A stretch of 64,000 bases of DNA from Paracoccus methylovorus (GTDB taxonomy: Bacteria > Pseudomonadota > Alphaproteobacteria > Rhodobacterales > Rhodobacteraceae). Shown here one piece after another: positions 31,512 through 40,535 of this stretch (position 1 is the stretch's first letter; every line of letters starts with the position of its first letter). A model generated the notes under the pieces. The model did not search any database and had not been told where the DNA came from. It was given only the letters and a program-made list of their open reading frames with translations. The translations under genes and the position numbers were made by a program. The DNA is taken from contig NZ_CP070371.1 in the NCBI RefSeq assembly GCF_016919705.1, forward strand, positions 339,501 to 403,500, read 5' to 3'.

Positions 31512-33503
31512 TCAGATATCCATGCCGTTGTCCGGGGTGAGGGACGCCCGCCGGGCGACACCTGCCACCTGCCGGCGCATCGCCTGGCGCTGGCGCGCGA
31601 CATCCTCCTGATCGTCGCCGAGCAGGTTGCGGAATTCGTCCTCGGGCGCGGGTTCCTTTCTCTCATGGACGATCTCGACATGCTCGGGCAGCTCCGGTTC
31701 CCGGCGCAGGCTGGCATTGGCCTTGTCTTCCTCCTTTTTCGCTGAGGGCTCTGCAGACGCGGCATCCGGCTCCAGCGGGGCCAGCGACGACCAGTCGTCG
31801 GGCCGCGTCGAGGCGGCGATCTTCGCGGGATCCGGCGGCGGCAGGATGCGCTCGTTCAGCCGCGCATCCTCGAAATACCGCGCCTTCTTCGCCCGGATCG
31901 GCGCGGTGCCAGCCACCATCACGATCTCCTCGTCGGGCGGCAGCTGCATGATCTCGCCGGGGGTGAGAAGCTGGCGCGCGGTCTCGGAACGCGAGACCAT
32001 GATATGGCCGAGCCAGGGCGCGAGGCGGCTGCCAGCATAGTTCTGCATCGCTTTCATTTCGGTGGCGGTGCCGAGGGCATCGGAGACGCGCTTGGCGGTG
32101 CGCTCGTCATTGGTGGCGAAGCTGACCCGGACATGGCAGTTGTCGAGAATGGCGTTGTTCTGGCCATAGGCCTTCTCGATCTGGTTCAGCGATTGCGCGA
32201 TCAGGAAGCTCTTGATGCCGTAGCCCGCCATGAAGGCCAGCGCCGATTCGAAGAAGTCGAGGCGCCCGAGCGCCGGGAATTCGTCGAGCAGCATCAGCAC
32301 GCGGTGCCGCCGCTTCTCGCTGTGCAGATCCTCGGTCAGGCGCCGGCCGATCTGGTTCAGCACCAGCCTGATCAGCGGCTTGGTGCGCGAGATATCCGAG
32401 GGCGGCACCACGAGATAGAGCGTCGAGGGCCGCGTATCCGTGATCAGATCCTCGATGCGCCAGTCGCAGCGCGAGGTGACGGTGGCGACAACGGGATCGC
32501 GGTAGAGTCCGAGAAAAGACATTGCGGTCGATAACACGCCCGAGCGTTCGTTGTCGGATTTGTTCAGCAGTTCCCGCGCCGTCGACGCGACCACCGGATG
32601 CGGTCCCGCTTCGCCGAGATGGCTGGTGCCCATCATCGCGTCCAGCGTCGCCTCGATGGTACGGCGCGGATCGGAGAGGAAGGCGGCGACGCCAGCCAGG
32701 GTTTTGTCCTTCTCGGCATAGAGCACATGCAGGATCGCGCCGACCAGCAGGGAATGGGAGGTCTTTTCCCAGTGGTTGCGCTTTTCCAGCGAGCCTTCCG
32801 GATCGACCAGCACGTCAGCGACGTTCTGGACGTCGCGTACTTCCCATTCGCCGCGTCGCACCTCCAGCAATGGGTTGTAGGCGGCGGAACCCGCATTCGT
32901 CGGATCGAAGAGCAACACGCGGCCGTGCTGCGCGCGGAAACCCGCGGTCAGCTGCCAGTTCTCGCCCTTGATGTCATGGACGATGGCCGAGCCCGGCCAG
33001 GTCAGGAGCGAGGGCACGACCAGACCGACGCCCTTGCCGGATCGGGTCGGCGCGAAGCAAAGCACATGTTCCGGCCCGTCATGCCGCAGATAGTCCCGAT
33101 CGTATTTTCCGAGCACCACGCCGTCGGGGCCGAGGAGGCCTGCCTGTTCGATCTCATCCCGCCCTGCCCATCGGGCCGAGCCATAGGTGTCGATATCGGC
33201 GGCCTCTCTGGCGCGCATCACGGACATGGTGATGGCGATGCCGATGGCGAGGAAGCCGCCCGATGCGGCGATGATTCCGCCCTCGGCGAAGATCCGGGGC
33301 GCATAGGCGTCGTAGAAATACCACCACCAGAAGATCGCCGGCGGATAGTAGACCGGCCAGCCCATCAGGTCGAACCAGGGCGGGCCGAGCTGGGGCTGAA
33401 AGCCAAAGCGCCAGGCGACCCATTGGGTGCCGGACCAGACCGAGATCAGCACGATCAGGAAGACGATGCCGATCTGGCCCCAGAGGATTTTCGTGCCGGA
33501 CAT
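31512..33503 (-). CDS. traG: conjugative coupling protein TraG/VirD4
   Basis: The coupling ATPase delivers the relaxase-DNA complex to the secretion channel. The 663-residue product has two N-terminal membrane helices (about 9-28 and 75-95), Walker A APTRSGKG at 151-158, the Walker B strand in LMLLDEFPALGRLD and a long acidic C-terminal tail (EPAPEDEFRNLLGDD). All look intact. It is 15 nt downstream of the relaxase gene. Because mating-pair genes are broken here, it could serve only with another element's channel. Confidence 0.93.
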   Translation of the reverse strand: MSGTKILWGQIGIVFLIVLISVWSGTQWVAWRFGFQPQLGPPWFDLMGWPVYYPPAIFWWWYFYDAYAPRIFAEGGIIAASGGFLAIGIAITMSVMRAREAADIDTYGSARWAGRDEIEQAGLLGPDGVVLGKYDRDYLRHDGPEHVLCFAPTRSGKGVGLVVPSLLTWPGSAIVHDIKGENWQLTAGFRAQHGRVLLFDPTNAGSAAYNPLLEVRRGEWEVRDVQNVADVLVDPEGSLEKRNHWEKTSHSLLVGAILHVLYAEKDKTLAGVAAFLSDPRRTIEATLDAMMGTSHLGEAGPHPVVASTARELLNKSDNERSGVLSTAMSFLGLYRDPVVATVTSRCDWRIEDLITDTRPSTLYLVVPPSDISRTKPLIRLVLNQIGRRLTEDLHSEKRRHRVLMLLDEFPALGRLDFFESALAFMAGYGIKSFLIAQSLNQIEKAYGQNNAILDNCHVRVSFATNDERTAKRVSDALGTATEMKAMQNYAGSRLAPWLGHIMVSRSETARQLLTPGEIMQLPPDEEIVMVAGTAPIRAKKARYFEDARLNERILPPPDPAKIAASTRPDDWSSLAPLEPDAASAEPSAKKEEDKANASLRREPELPEHVEIVHERKEPAPEDEFRNLLGDDQEDVARQRQAMRRQVAGVARRASLTPDNGMDI

Positions 33504-33518
33504 GGGAGGCTCCTTTCG

Positions 33519-35324
33519 TCAGAGGCCGAGGTCGCGCTTGCGCCCCAGCGACCAGTCGATACCGCCGCCGGGCTGTGCGACGCCGGTGATGTGCTGGCCG
33601 AGCTTGTGCTCGATCTCGCGCGACCAGGGCACGAGCTGGAAACAGCGCCCGCCATCGGGGCCGATGCCCTCGATCATCGCGAAGCGGCCGGAGGTGAGGG
33701 TCAGCTGGCGGCGCAGCGTGCCCGACACATACTCCCCGGCCTGCGCTTTCATCTGCGGCAGGCCGGTCTCAGTCGCGAGTTCCGCGCTTACGGCATCCAG
33801 TTCCCGGCGGCGCAGGGTGTTCAGGAGATTGCGCTGCAGGATGATGCGCTGCCCCTCGCGCCGGGCGAGGCTTTCCTTGGCCAGATGTTCAGCGCGGGCG
33901 TCCATCGCCTCGCGAACCTCTTTGCCGAAACCGGCAGATGCCAGCGGCATGGGCTCGCGCTCGACCAGCCGGTGATCGAGCCAGGTCGCGCCCGGTGCGG
34001 TGATCTGGGCCTGCAGATCGAGATCGGAGCGGTTGGCCAGCACAAGGGTCGGGCGCGCATCGTCCGGCCCGCCAAACCGCCGGAGCTCAACGATGCCGCC
34101 GGAAGGTGGCGCGTCCCGAAACGCCTCTATCCCCCGCAAACGGACATGATGGGCGCGGCCATCGGTGCCATCGATCACGACATAGGCTTCGCCTGTCAAC
34201 TCGTCATGGAGGCCCTTGTCGACCAGCCGCCCGATGATCGGACGTGCCCCATTCTCTCCGCCGATCACGAAATCCGCGAATCCGCGATCCTCGCCCCGGC
34301 TGGCGAAAGCCCGATGCATGGTTTTGATGATATCGCCGCGCTGCCCGAGATCGCGCAGCACCTGTTCAGCGCCCTCGGACATCACCCATTCGCCCGGCGC
34401 CAGTTCCGTGGCGAGTTCCAGCTTCCGCAGATGCTGGAGGCGGCCGATCATGAGGCGGCGCAACTCGGGATCGGAGGGGCCTTTCACCTCGGGGCGCAGA
34501 TCGGCCAGACCGGAATCATCGGCATGGAAACGGATCTCGCGGTCGAGGCGGGTCCAGCGCTCTGCTGTCACCTCGCGGGCGAGGGAGGAGCGGATCTCGT
34601 GCTCCTGTTTCGGGCCGAGTTCGATGCCGACCAGGTCCTCGGCACGTGAGCGCAGCCCGTGGCTGATATAGTCGCGGGCGATGACGAGATCGGCGCCGGT
34701 CTGATCGATGCCACGCACCAGCAGGTGGGCATGAGGATTGTCGGTGTTCCAGTGATCGACGGCGACCCAGTCGAGTTTCGTGCCGAGATCCGCTTCCATC
34801 TGCCGGACCAGATCGCGGGTGAAGCCCTTCAGATCCTCCATCTCGGCCGCGTCCTCGGGCGAGATGATGAAGCGGAAATGATGCCGGTCATCCTCGCAGC
34901 GCCGGGCGAAACCAATGTCATCAGCATGATCGGTATCGGCGCCGAACATGATGCCCTTCTCGCCGTCGCGGCTGACACCTTCGCGCCGGAGATAGGCAAG
35001 ATGCGCAGCCATCGGCGCCGAGCGGAAGGACCGGCCTTTGTGGCGCACGACCCGCGCCTTTGCCACGACGCGGCGCGTGGGGGTGAAGAGGCGGGAGCGC
35101 GCGAACTTGCCGTTGCCCCTGCCGAAGGTCGAGCGGCCGATACCGCTGGATCTGTCGCCGGATCCGGAAGCTCGCTGCCCGGCGGGTTTGGCCCCCGGCG
35201 CTGCCGTGTGCCCGGCCTTCTGAGCGGCGCGCAGCACCTGGTTGACGAAGCTCTTTGCCCGTGGCGCGCGGGACTGGCGCGGCTTGCCCGGGCGGATGTG
35301 GAAATCGGGATCGCGGTCGCTCAT
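33519..35324 (-). CDS. relaxase/mobilisation protein, VirD2-like with DUF3363
   Basis: The relaxase nicks oriT and pilots DNA into the recipient. The ATG at 35324 gives 601 residues. A disordered basic N-terminus precedes the relaxase domain (about 90-330): HHFRFIISPEDA near 148 and the metal-binding NPHAHLLVRG with HxH at 198-200. The catalytic Tyr is probably in the MAAHLAYLRREG segment (about 105-116). The remainder is DUF3363. oriT was not identified, but it should lie close by, perhaps in the 250-bp gap on its right. Confidence 0.88.
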   Translation of the reverse strand: MSDRDPDFHIRPGKPRQSRAPRAKSFVNQVLRAAQKAGHTAAPGAKPAGQRASGSGDRSSGIGRSTFGRGNGKFARSRLFTPTRRVVAKARVVRHKGRSFRSAPMAAHLAYLRREGVSRDGEKGIMFGADTDHADDIGFARRCEDDRHHFRFIISPEDAAEMEDLKGFTRDLVRQMEADLGTKLDWVAVDHWNTDNPHAHLLVRGIDQTGADLVIARDYISHGLRSRAEDLVGIELGPKQEHEIRSSLAREVTAERWTRLDREIRFHADDSGLADLRPEVKGPSDPELRRLMIGRLQHLRKLELATELAPGEWVMSEGAEQVLRDLGQRGDIIKTMHRAFASRGEDRGFADFVIGGENGARPIIGRLVDKGLHDELTGEAYVVIDGTDGRAHHVRLRGIEAFRDAPPSGGIVELRRFGGPDDARPTLVLANRSDLDLQAQITAPGATWLDHRLVEREPMPLASAGFGKEVREAMDARAEHLAKESLARREGQRIILQRNLLNTLRRRELDAVSAELATETGLPQMKAQAGEYVSGTLRRQLTLTSGRFAMIEGIGPDGGRCFQLVPWSREIEHKLGQHITGVAQPGGGIDWSLGRKRDLGL

Positions 35325-35571
35325 AGCCACCACCCGCACCGGGCGAAGACAGTGCCTGCCACACCGGAGGCCTGATATCCCTCAGAAAAACCGTGCATCC
35401 TGCACACGACCGACCCGCCTGCCACGCAAAAGCCGAGCCGCATCAGCGGCTTGCGATGCATGTGGCAGGTGCTTTTACCTTGCCCTCCTTCTGTCGCGTG
35501 CCTCCCTCCAGCACGCTCTTCCGCTTTTCCTTTCCGGTACTCCGCCATTCTGCGCAATCCTGCGATTCCGG

Positions 35572-36396
35572 TCATGGTGCATCTCCCGGCGAGGATCGGG
35601 ACGCGAACAACTCGTCTGCGGGAGCAAGCGCGTGCGGATGGGCTGGGATCGTGGGCGCGGACCGAGCATCACTCGGGATGCGCCCGATTTGCGGATCGGC
35701 TGCGAAATCCGTGGCCTCGGCGATGCGCTTGATTTGCGGATCCCGCTCGGAATTCCAGCCATCCGCCTGCGCGACAAAGAGCGATGCCTCGCGCCAGTCC
35801 GAGGCGCGCGGAGCGACAGTCGCAAGGCGCGTCAGGGAGCCATCGCCGTACAGCATCGGTGCTAATGCGGCGACATAGGCACGGGTCTCGTCGGGCAATT
35901 CCCGAGCGCCGGAGAGGTAGTGGTCGTAGCGCCCCGGCCCGGCGTTATAGGCCGCGAGCATCGCACCGATATTGCCGTAGCGGTCCAGCATTTCGCGCAG
36001 ATAGGCGGTGCCCGCGAGGAGGTTGTCGCGCGGTGCGAAAGGATCATCGCCGAGACCATGGCGGCGGCGCAGCGCGGCCCATGTCTCCGGCATGATCTGC
36101 ATCAGCCCCATCGCACCGGCGGAGGAAACCGCCGTGCTGTTGCCCGCGCTCTCGACCTGCATGACGGCGCGAATCCAGTGCTCCGGAATGTCGAAGCGCT
36201 GCGCGGCTTCGGTCACATGAACGGCAATCAGATCATCTGTTTGACGAAGTTCTACCGCTCCGCTCTGTGCATTGATCGGCAGTGCCAATGGCAGGGCCAG
36301 CAGCAGGCCGGAAAGAGAGAGAAGTGCATTGCGTCGGGCAGCGCGAAGCCACCCGGAGAGCACGATGGCTGCATGGAATGGGTGCCGGGACCGCAT
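35572..36396 (-). CDS. VirB1-like lytic transglycosylase
   Basis: The 274-residue protein has an N-terminal membrane or signal segment (LLSLSGLLLALPLALPINA). Its SLT domain contains catalytic Glu82 in AVMQVESAGN, GAMGLMQIMPETW (94-106) and AAYNAGPGRY. It opens peptidoglycan for the conjugation channel. It lies between DUF736 and the relaxase, its normal place in this ICE type. The C-terminal 90 residues are polar and less conserved. The 247-bp space to the relaxase holds no gene I can support. Confidence 0.88.
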   Translation of the reverse strand: MRSRHPFHAAIVLSGWLRAARRNALLSLSGLLLALPLALPINAQSGAVELRQTDDLIAVHVTEAAQRFDIPEHWIRAVMQVESAGNSTAVSSAGAMGLMQIMPETWAALRRRHGLGDDPFAPRDNLLAGTAYLREMLDRYGNIGAMLAAYNAGPGRYDHYLSGARELPDETRAYVAALAPMLYGDGSLTRLATVAPRASDWREASLFVAQADGWNSERDPQIKRIAEATDFAADPQIGRIPSDARSAPTIPAHPHALAPADELFASRSSPGDAP

Positions 36397-36400
36397 GGTA

Positions 36401-36739
36401 TCAGTCCCGGGTGTCGCGCTTTGGTGGACGGTTCCAGTGCAGCGACCAGGAGGTCGCGTCGCTGCCGTTCTGGAACAGATTGGCGCGGATCGGATGCGGG
36501 AAGGCAGGATCGTCGATCAGCACCGACAGGTATTCACCGGCCCTTTCGCCGGTGCGCGTCCAGGCCGCGCCGATTTCCGGACCGTCGGCATCGGGGCCGA
36601 GATGGACGCGGTGGTCCGGGGCATTCTCGGCCTCGCTGTGTTCCGCGGGCACGATGACGAGCTCATGGTCGAGGAGGACCGTCCGGATGCGCCCGGCAAA
36701 GCCGGTATCCTCGCGGGTGAATTCGCCGATCTGGGGCAT
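36401..36739 (-). CDS. DUF736 family ICE protein
   Basis: The ATG at 36739 follows AAGGA by 8 nt and gives 112 residues. The sequence matches DUF736 (PF05284): MPQIGEFTREDTGFAGRI at the N-terminus, HRVHLGPDADGPEIGAAW in the middle and YLSVLIDDPAF near the end. This small beta-rich protein accompanies traF, relaxase and lytic transglycosylase genes in alphaproteobacterial ICEs and conjugative plasmids. Its function is not known. Confidence 0.88.
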   Translation of the reverse strand: MPQIGEFTREDTGFAGRIRTVLLDHELVIVPAEHSEAENAPDHRVHLGPDADGPEIGAAWTRTGERAGEYLSVLIDDPAFPHPIRANLFQNGSDATSWSLHWNRPPKRDTRD

Positions 36740-36775
36740 GGGTCTGATCCTTTCCATTGCGGTTCGAGGGGTGGT

Positions 36776-37342
36776 TCAGTGCGATGGTGGCGCGACCTCC
36801 GCACCGGCAGGTGCGCGGTCGGACAGCGCATCATCGGTCCAGAGCGGGATCGCGCGGCCGATGACGGAATGCGCGGGCAGGGGGCCGAAATAGCGCCCGT
36901 CGAGGCTGTCCGGGATCCCGGCGTTCAGGAGGAAAACCTCGCCCGGCATGAGGATCCGGCAACCCTGCCAGACCGGCAGATCGCGCCCCAGCCTGTCCTG
37001 TGGCAGCGCCTCGGAAACGGACGTTTCGTCGATGGTGATCGTGCTGCCGGAGCGGCAGACCCGCTGACCCGCCAGGGCGGCGACATGCTTCAGCAGCGGC
37101 ACGCCGACTGCGGTATAGCCGCGTTCCGTGATGAAACCGGCCAGAGATTCCGGCGGATCGACGGCAACCAGGTCGCCGACGGTCAGGTCGCCAGCGGGCC
37201 GCAGGACGTAGAGGCCGAGCGGCACACTGGCCGAGGCGTTCCAGATCAGCCGGGGCGTGATATTGGTGGCGGAGATGCTGCCGATCTGCAGCACCGCAAG
37301 ACCGGTGACGGCGAGATATCGGCGGCGGCACATCCGCGTCAT
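36776..37342 (-). CDS. traF: conjugal transfer signal peptidase TraF (S26)
   Basis: TraF-type S26 peptidases mature and cyclise conjugative pilins such as TrbC. The 188-residue product has one N-terminal membrane segment (YLAVTGLAVLQIGSISA), probable nucleophile Ser39 in NASASVPLGLY and Lys85 in VPLLKHVAAL, plus the closing GRYFGPLPAHSVIGRA. Its start overlaps the end of the upstream methyltransferase by 4 nt. The likely substrate, TrbC, is encoded in the same element. Confidence 0.9.
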   Translation of the reverse strand: MTRMCRRRYLAVTGLAVLQIGSISATNITPRLIWNASASVPLGLYVLRPAGDLTVGDLVAVDPPESLAGFITERGYTAVGVPLLKHVAALAGQRVCRSGSTITIDETSVSEALPQDRLGRDLPVWQGCRILMPGEVFLLNAGIPDSLDGRYFGPLPAHSVIGRAIPLWTDDALSDRAPAGAEVAPPSH

Positions 37343-38646
37343 GACGCATCTCCGCGATCATCGGCTGCGGCATTGTCCGCAGAGAAGCTGTTTGCATCCG
37401 GGGTGCCGGACCACTCTTCCGCAGTTGTGGTATTACCCGGTGATGCACAGCCCATCACCACATTCAGCGCGGCCTCGCTACGCAGGATGGCGCGGCCGAT
37501 GGCCTCGGAAATCTGCGGCACCACCGCGTCGCCGAAGGCCTCGACGATCAGACTTGCCGCAGACGTCCCCTTGCGGCTGCCGAGCGCAATGCGCGTGCCA
37601 GCCAGCCAGGCGGAAATCCCTGCATCCAGCCGTAGGTGATGGGCAAGGCCGCCGTTCCAGTCAGGCCATGGCTCCGCAACATCGCCGCCAGCATCCGCGC
37701 CCCGGCCCATTTGTCGGGCGCCCGGCCCGTCATCGCCCCGTCCATCACCGCATCCATGGTCGGGGATTTCCGGCGGTCGTAGGCCGGACTCCAGCCGTCC
37801 ATCCGGCTGTCCCGTTTCGTCGGGGTCGGCAGGATTTCCGGCGCCTGTGACATCCCCGCATGGCGGCTGTTGTGCCCCTGCAACTGGCTCAGCAGATCGC
37901 CCCGACCACCCCGATCCGCATCCGTCTTCCTCGGTGTGGCGAGGATCATCCGCAGCGGATATGTCGATCCCGCCCCGCCGCCGGCGCCGTCCTTCATCCC
38001 GTCCGAGGCCATCGGCGTCGGCAGCAGGCGGTTGCGGAACAGATCGTAGATACCCGATTCCTTCATCGCCCGGCGCGCACCCGATCCTCCTTCCAGCCGG
38101 ATACCACCCTGCTGGGATTGCGAGACGGGTGTCGGCAAGTTGCCGCGGATCGCAGCCAATGAGCCATGATCGCTTGCGGACATGGTTGGCGCCGATATCC
38201 GCAGCACCCACCACGCATGGCCAGCAGGCGTAGCCGTGCGCTTCCAGCTCGCCGAGCAGCCGGTCCGCGCCGCGAGTTCTGAGATTAGCGCTGTTTTCAA
38301 AAGCGAACCAGCGAGGGCGGCACTCGCTGACCAGCCGGATGGCCTCCAGGTAGAGGCCGGAGCGTTCGCCCTCGATCCCTTTGCCTTTGGTATTGGCGCT
38401 TGAGATGTCCTGGCAGGGCGGCGATCCGACGATGATGTTGGGCAGGGTTCCAAGGTCGGAAACAAGTCGAGCTGCCGTGAGGTCGCGGATATCTTCGTAA
38501 AGTCTGACATGGGGATTGTTCTCCGCGTAGAGGATGCGGCGCCATTCGATGATCTCGCAGGCGGCGATGGTAATGAACCCGGCGCGGTGCAGGCCGAGCG
38601 ACCAGCCTCCTGCAGCGGCACTGAAGAGGTCGAGCGCGCGCATCAT
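37339..38646 (-). CDS. cytosine-C5 DNA methyltransferase, middle third apparently out of frame
   Basis: Motif I (LDLFSAAAGG), catalytic GSPPCQD with Cys78 and an ENS variant of ENV at 117-119 lie in the N-terminal 165 residues. The end has motif X-like FGDAVVPQISEAIGRAI. Between them (about 38150 to 37590) this frame is Asp/Gly/Arg-rich low complexity. Another frame of the same DNA reads LPTP repeats and GWMQGFPPGWLA, which are normal for such enzymes. Two compensating shifts are therefore likely and activity is doubtful. It overlaps DUF2840 and traF by 4 nt each. Confidence 0.75.
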   Translation of the reverse strand: MMRALDLFSAAAGGWSLGLHRAGFITIAACEIIEWRRILYAENNPHVRLYEDIRDLTAARLVSDLGTLPNIIVGSPPCQDISSANTKGKGIEGERSGLYLEAIRLVSECRPRWFAFENSANLRTRGADRLLGELEAHGYACWPCVVGAADIGANHVRKRSWLIGCDPRQLADTRLAIPAGWYPAGRRIGCAPGDEGIGYLRSVPQPPAADADGLGRDEGRRRRRGGIDISAADDPRHTEEDGCGSGWSGRSAEPVAGAQQPPCGDVTGAGNPADPDETGQPDGRLESGLRPPEIPDHGCGDGRGDDGPGARQMGRGADAGGDVAEPWPDWNGGLAHHLRLDAGISAWLAGTRIALGSRKGTSAASLIVEAFGDAVVPQISEAIGRAILRSEAALNVVMGCASPGNTTTAEEWSGTPDANSFSADNAAADDRGDAS

Positions 38647-39143
38647 GGCAGGATGTCCCGGCGCTTGAGCCAGGCCGCGTGCTGCGCCTTCGTATAGCTG
38701 CAGAAGGGCTGGTCGGCCGCGAGGCGGTTATGGATATGCCGCCAATGCTCGGGCGAGACAGTGCAGGGATCGATCTTCAGCGCCTCGATGGCGTCGATTG
38801 CCTGCAACACGCGCTCGACCTTCGGCCAGCCGACGGCGCTTAGCAGGATCTCAGCGCCGGGGCGGATGAAGGGCAGGGTCTGGAACGGCTCTGCGCGGGT
38901 GACGGCGCGCAGGATGTCGAGGTTTGAGGCCACGGTGCCGTAATCGTTCCCGGCCCAGCGGACCAGCGCGAAGATGCTGCCGGGCGCAAAGCCGACAATC
39001 CGGCGGCTGCGGTCGATCCGCGCATCATGGCAGAAGCGACCGAAGCGCAGCCAGCGCTCGTTCTTCTTTTGCTGCCAGATCAGCTCCACCAGCGTGAGGG
39101 CAGGAGGCTCCGCGCCTGTGGTATCGTGATGCGCGGTGCTCAT
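38643..39143 (-). CDS. DUF2840 family ICE protein
   Basis: The 166-residue protein matches DUF2840, a family always found next to repA and traF in these elements. Visible segments are LVELIWQQKKNERWLRFG, the RRIVGFAPGSIFALVRWAGNDYGT core and the C-terminal QHAAWLKRRDILP. It overlaps repA and the C5 methyltransferase by 4 nt each, so it is translated as part of the same operon. Function is unknown; a link to replication or partition is possible from position. Confidence 0.85.
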   Translation of the reverse strand: MSTAHHDTTGAEPPALTLVELIWQQKKNERWLRFGRFCHDARIDRSRRIVGFAPGSIFALVRWAGNDYGTVASNLDILRAVTRAEPFQTLPFIRPGAEILLSAVGWPKVERVLQAIDAIEALKIDPCTVSPEHWRHIHNRLAADQPFCSYTKAQHAAWLKRRDILP

Positions 39144-40528
39144 TCCTCGCCTCCTTCCGCAGCCGGAAAGGGCGAAAAATGATGCGAGATCCCGGCGGCC
39201 GGGCGGTGGTTGTCGTTTTTCCAGGTTTCGTGAATCGAACCGTCAGAAGAATCTCGCTTTTCCAATGGATTGGCAGAGGGCGACTGGTTCCATGTTTGTG
39301 AATCGGGCTCGTGGTAATCCGGGTTTGCGTACTGGTTTCTGTGCAGATCTTGCGCCACCTGATCGTCGCTGATCGAGTGGTCCGGCTTGGAAACCAAGGG
39401 GTTCTGGGCAGTATTCGGTTCCGGGATCGCGAACCCAGTTCGCGTATCATGGAGCGAGTTCATGAAACCTCGCCCCGGTTCGCGAAACCTGGCACCCCGA
39501 CAGCGGTTATCCACCGGTCCGCGCGCCCCTGCTATGTTAGATTTCTTTGGGTTATATAAGTTAAGGGGCGGATTCGCGCTGTCAGGCCAAAGGTTTAGCT
39601 GCGATCCGTGCGTGTGATGTACAGATGGTCCTGCGTGTGATGTACAAATAGTGGGTGCGTGCGAAGTACAGATGCCTTTCACAGCTTTTCCACAGGACGC
39701 GCCGGTCATCGCGACGGGCGTGATGTGAAGACATTCCCGGCCCTCGCATATCAACCGTGACAGCCGGTAGCCCGGCAGAGGCTGGCGCAGGATCAGGCGG
39801 CGCATTTGCAGCGCGAAGTCGGATGGCCGTGCGAGGCTGCCGGACTTTTGGTGCAGATGCGCGAAGTCGAAGCGCCACCCGTCCGGCTGGTGGCCGGCAT
39901 GTTTGCGGGCGACGCGGTAGAGCCAGCGTTCCAGCCCGCCCTTCAGCCGGAAATAGGCCGGATCGATGGCCAGCACGAGCGTGCGGTCGATGACGCCGCG
40001 ATAGAACCAGTCGGGCAGCACGAACTCCATGCCCTCGACACGGCCGTCCTGCCGGGTCAGCAACTCCCATTCGTTGATCCAGGAGAACCGGTGCTGCCGC
40101 CAGTGCTGGCCGTGGCGGATCGTGGTGCGGATCGAGGTCGATTGCAGCCGGTCGAGCGCGCCCTTCAGCAGGTCGTAGGCACGGATGCCCGTCCCGCGCC
40201 CGGTTGCGGTCAGCAGTTGGTAGGGCATGAAGCGCAGGAAGCGTGATGTGTTGAGGCCATAGTTCTCGGCCTCGACGATCTGGCTCGCTGCCCAGATCAG
40301 GACATCGGCGTCCCAGATCGTCGCCATGCCGTGCTCGGGCACGGCGAGAACCTCGACCTGAACATCCCCGGCGGCATAGCGGATCGGGATCGTGCGGCGG
40401 CTCTTGGCGAGCGAGAAGAACGGGCGTTCCATCAGGTCGCGCTGATCGCGCGGGCTGGCATCGCCGGTCGCGATCACGAAAGGATCGAGACGGGCGCGCT
40501 CGGAGCCGGGCAGGGGGCGGCGTGACAT
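39140..40528 (-). CDS. repA: plasmid-type replication initiator RepA (PF10134)
   Basis: The ATG at 40528 gives a 462-residue initiator. Residues about 30-270 match the RPA family: FFSLAKSRRTIPIRYAAGD, LIWAASQIVEAEN, LLTATGRGTGIRAYDLLKGA and WLYRVARKHAGHQPDGWRF. After about 280 the protein becomes a repetitive, polar, non-conserved tail with CTSHA/HHTHG repeats. In the DNA those repeats are iteron-like, and the tail is more AT-rich than the head. It is read with the excisionase-like gene just upstream. Replication as a plasmid-like circle during the ICE cycle is inferred. Confidence 0.88.
   Translation of the reverse strand: MSRRPLPGSERARLDPFVIATGDASPRDQRDLMERPFFSLAKSRRTIPIRYAAGDVQVEVLAVPEHGMATIWDADVLIWAASQIVEAENYGLNTSRFLRFMPYQLLTATGRGTGIRAYDLLKGALDRLQSTSIRTTIRHGQHWRQHRFSWINEWELLTRQDGRVEGMEFVLPDWFYRGVIDRTLVLAIDPAYFRLKGGLERWLYRVARKHAGHQPDGWRFDFAHLHQKSGSLARPSDFALQMRRLILRQPLPGYRLSRLICEGRECLHITPVAMTGASCGKAVKGICTSHAPTICTSHAGPSVHHTHGSQLNLWPDSANPPLNLYNPKKSNIAGARGPVDNRCRGARFREPGRGFMNSLHDTRTGFAIPEPNTAQNPLVSKPDHSISDDQVAQDLHRNQYANPDYHEPDSQTWNQSPSANPLEKRDSSDGSIHETWKNDNHRPAAGISHHFSPFPAAEGGEE
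39507..39694. other. candidate replication origin inside repA
   Basis: Within the 3' part of repA lie three 18-bp direct repeats (39609-39673), an AT-rich stretch (about 39534-39570, with ATTTCTTTGGGTTATATAAG), and two DnaA-box-like sites flanking them, TTATCCACC at 39507-39515 and TTTTCCACA at 39686-39694 (each one base off the consensus). This is the usual content of an iteron-controlled origin. All elements are seen in the sequence; origin activity is inference. Confidence 0.6.
39609..39673 (+). repeat. three iteron-like direct repeats, 23-24 bp period
   Basis: TGCGTGTGATGTACAGAT at 39609, TGCGTGTGATGTACAAAT at 39632 and TGCGTGCGAAGTACAGAT at 39656 differ by one to two bases and are spaced 23 and 24 bp apart, about two helical turns. 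They encode the CTSHA-type peptide repeats of RepA on the other strand. Binding by RepA is likely but not shown. Confidence 0.75.
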
Positions 40529-40535
40529 CGCGGCC

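Noticed and set aside
32598-34649. 683-codon plus-strand open frame
   Set aside because: Antisense to traG and the relaxase, with no recognisable domain and biased composition.
39609-39673. CRISPR-like reading of the repA repeats
   Set aside because: Only three units with 5-6 bp between them, and they lie within a coding gene beside DnaA-box-like sites.
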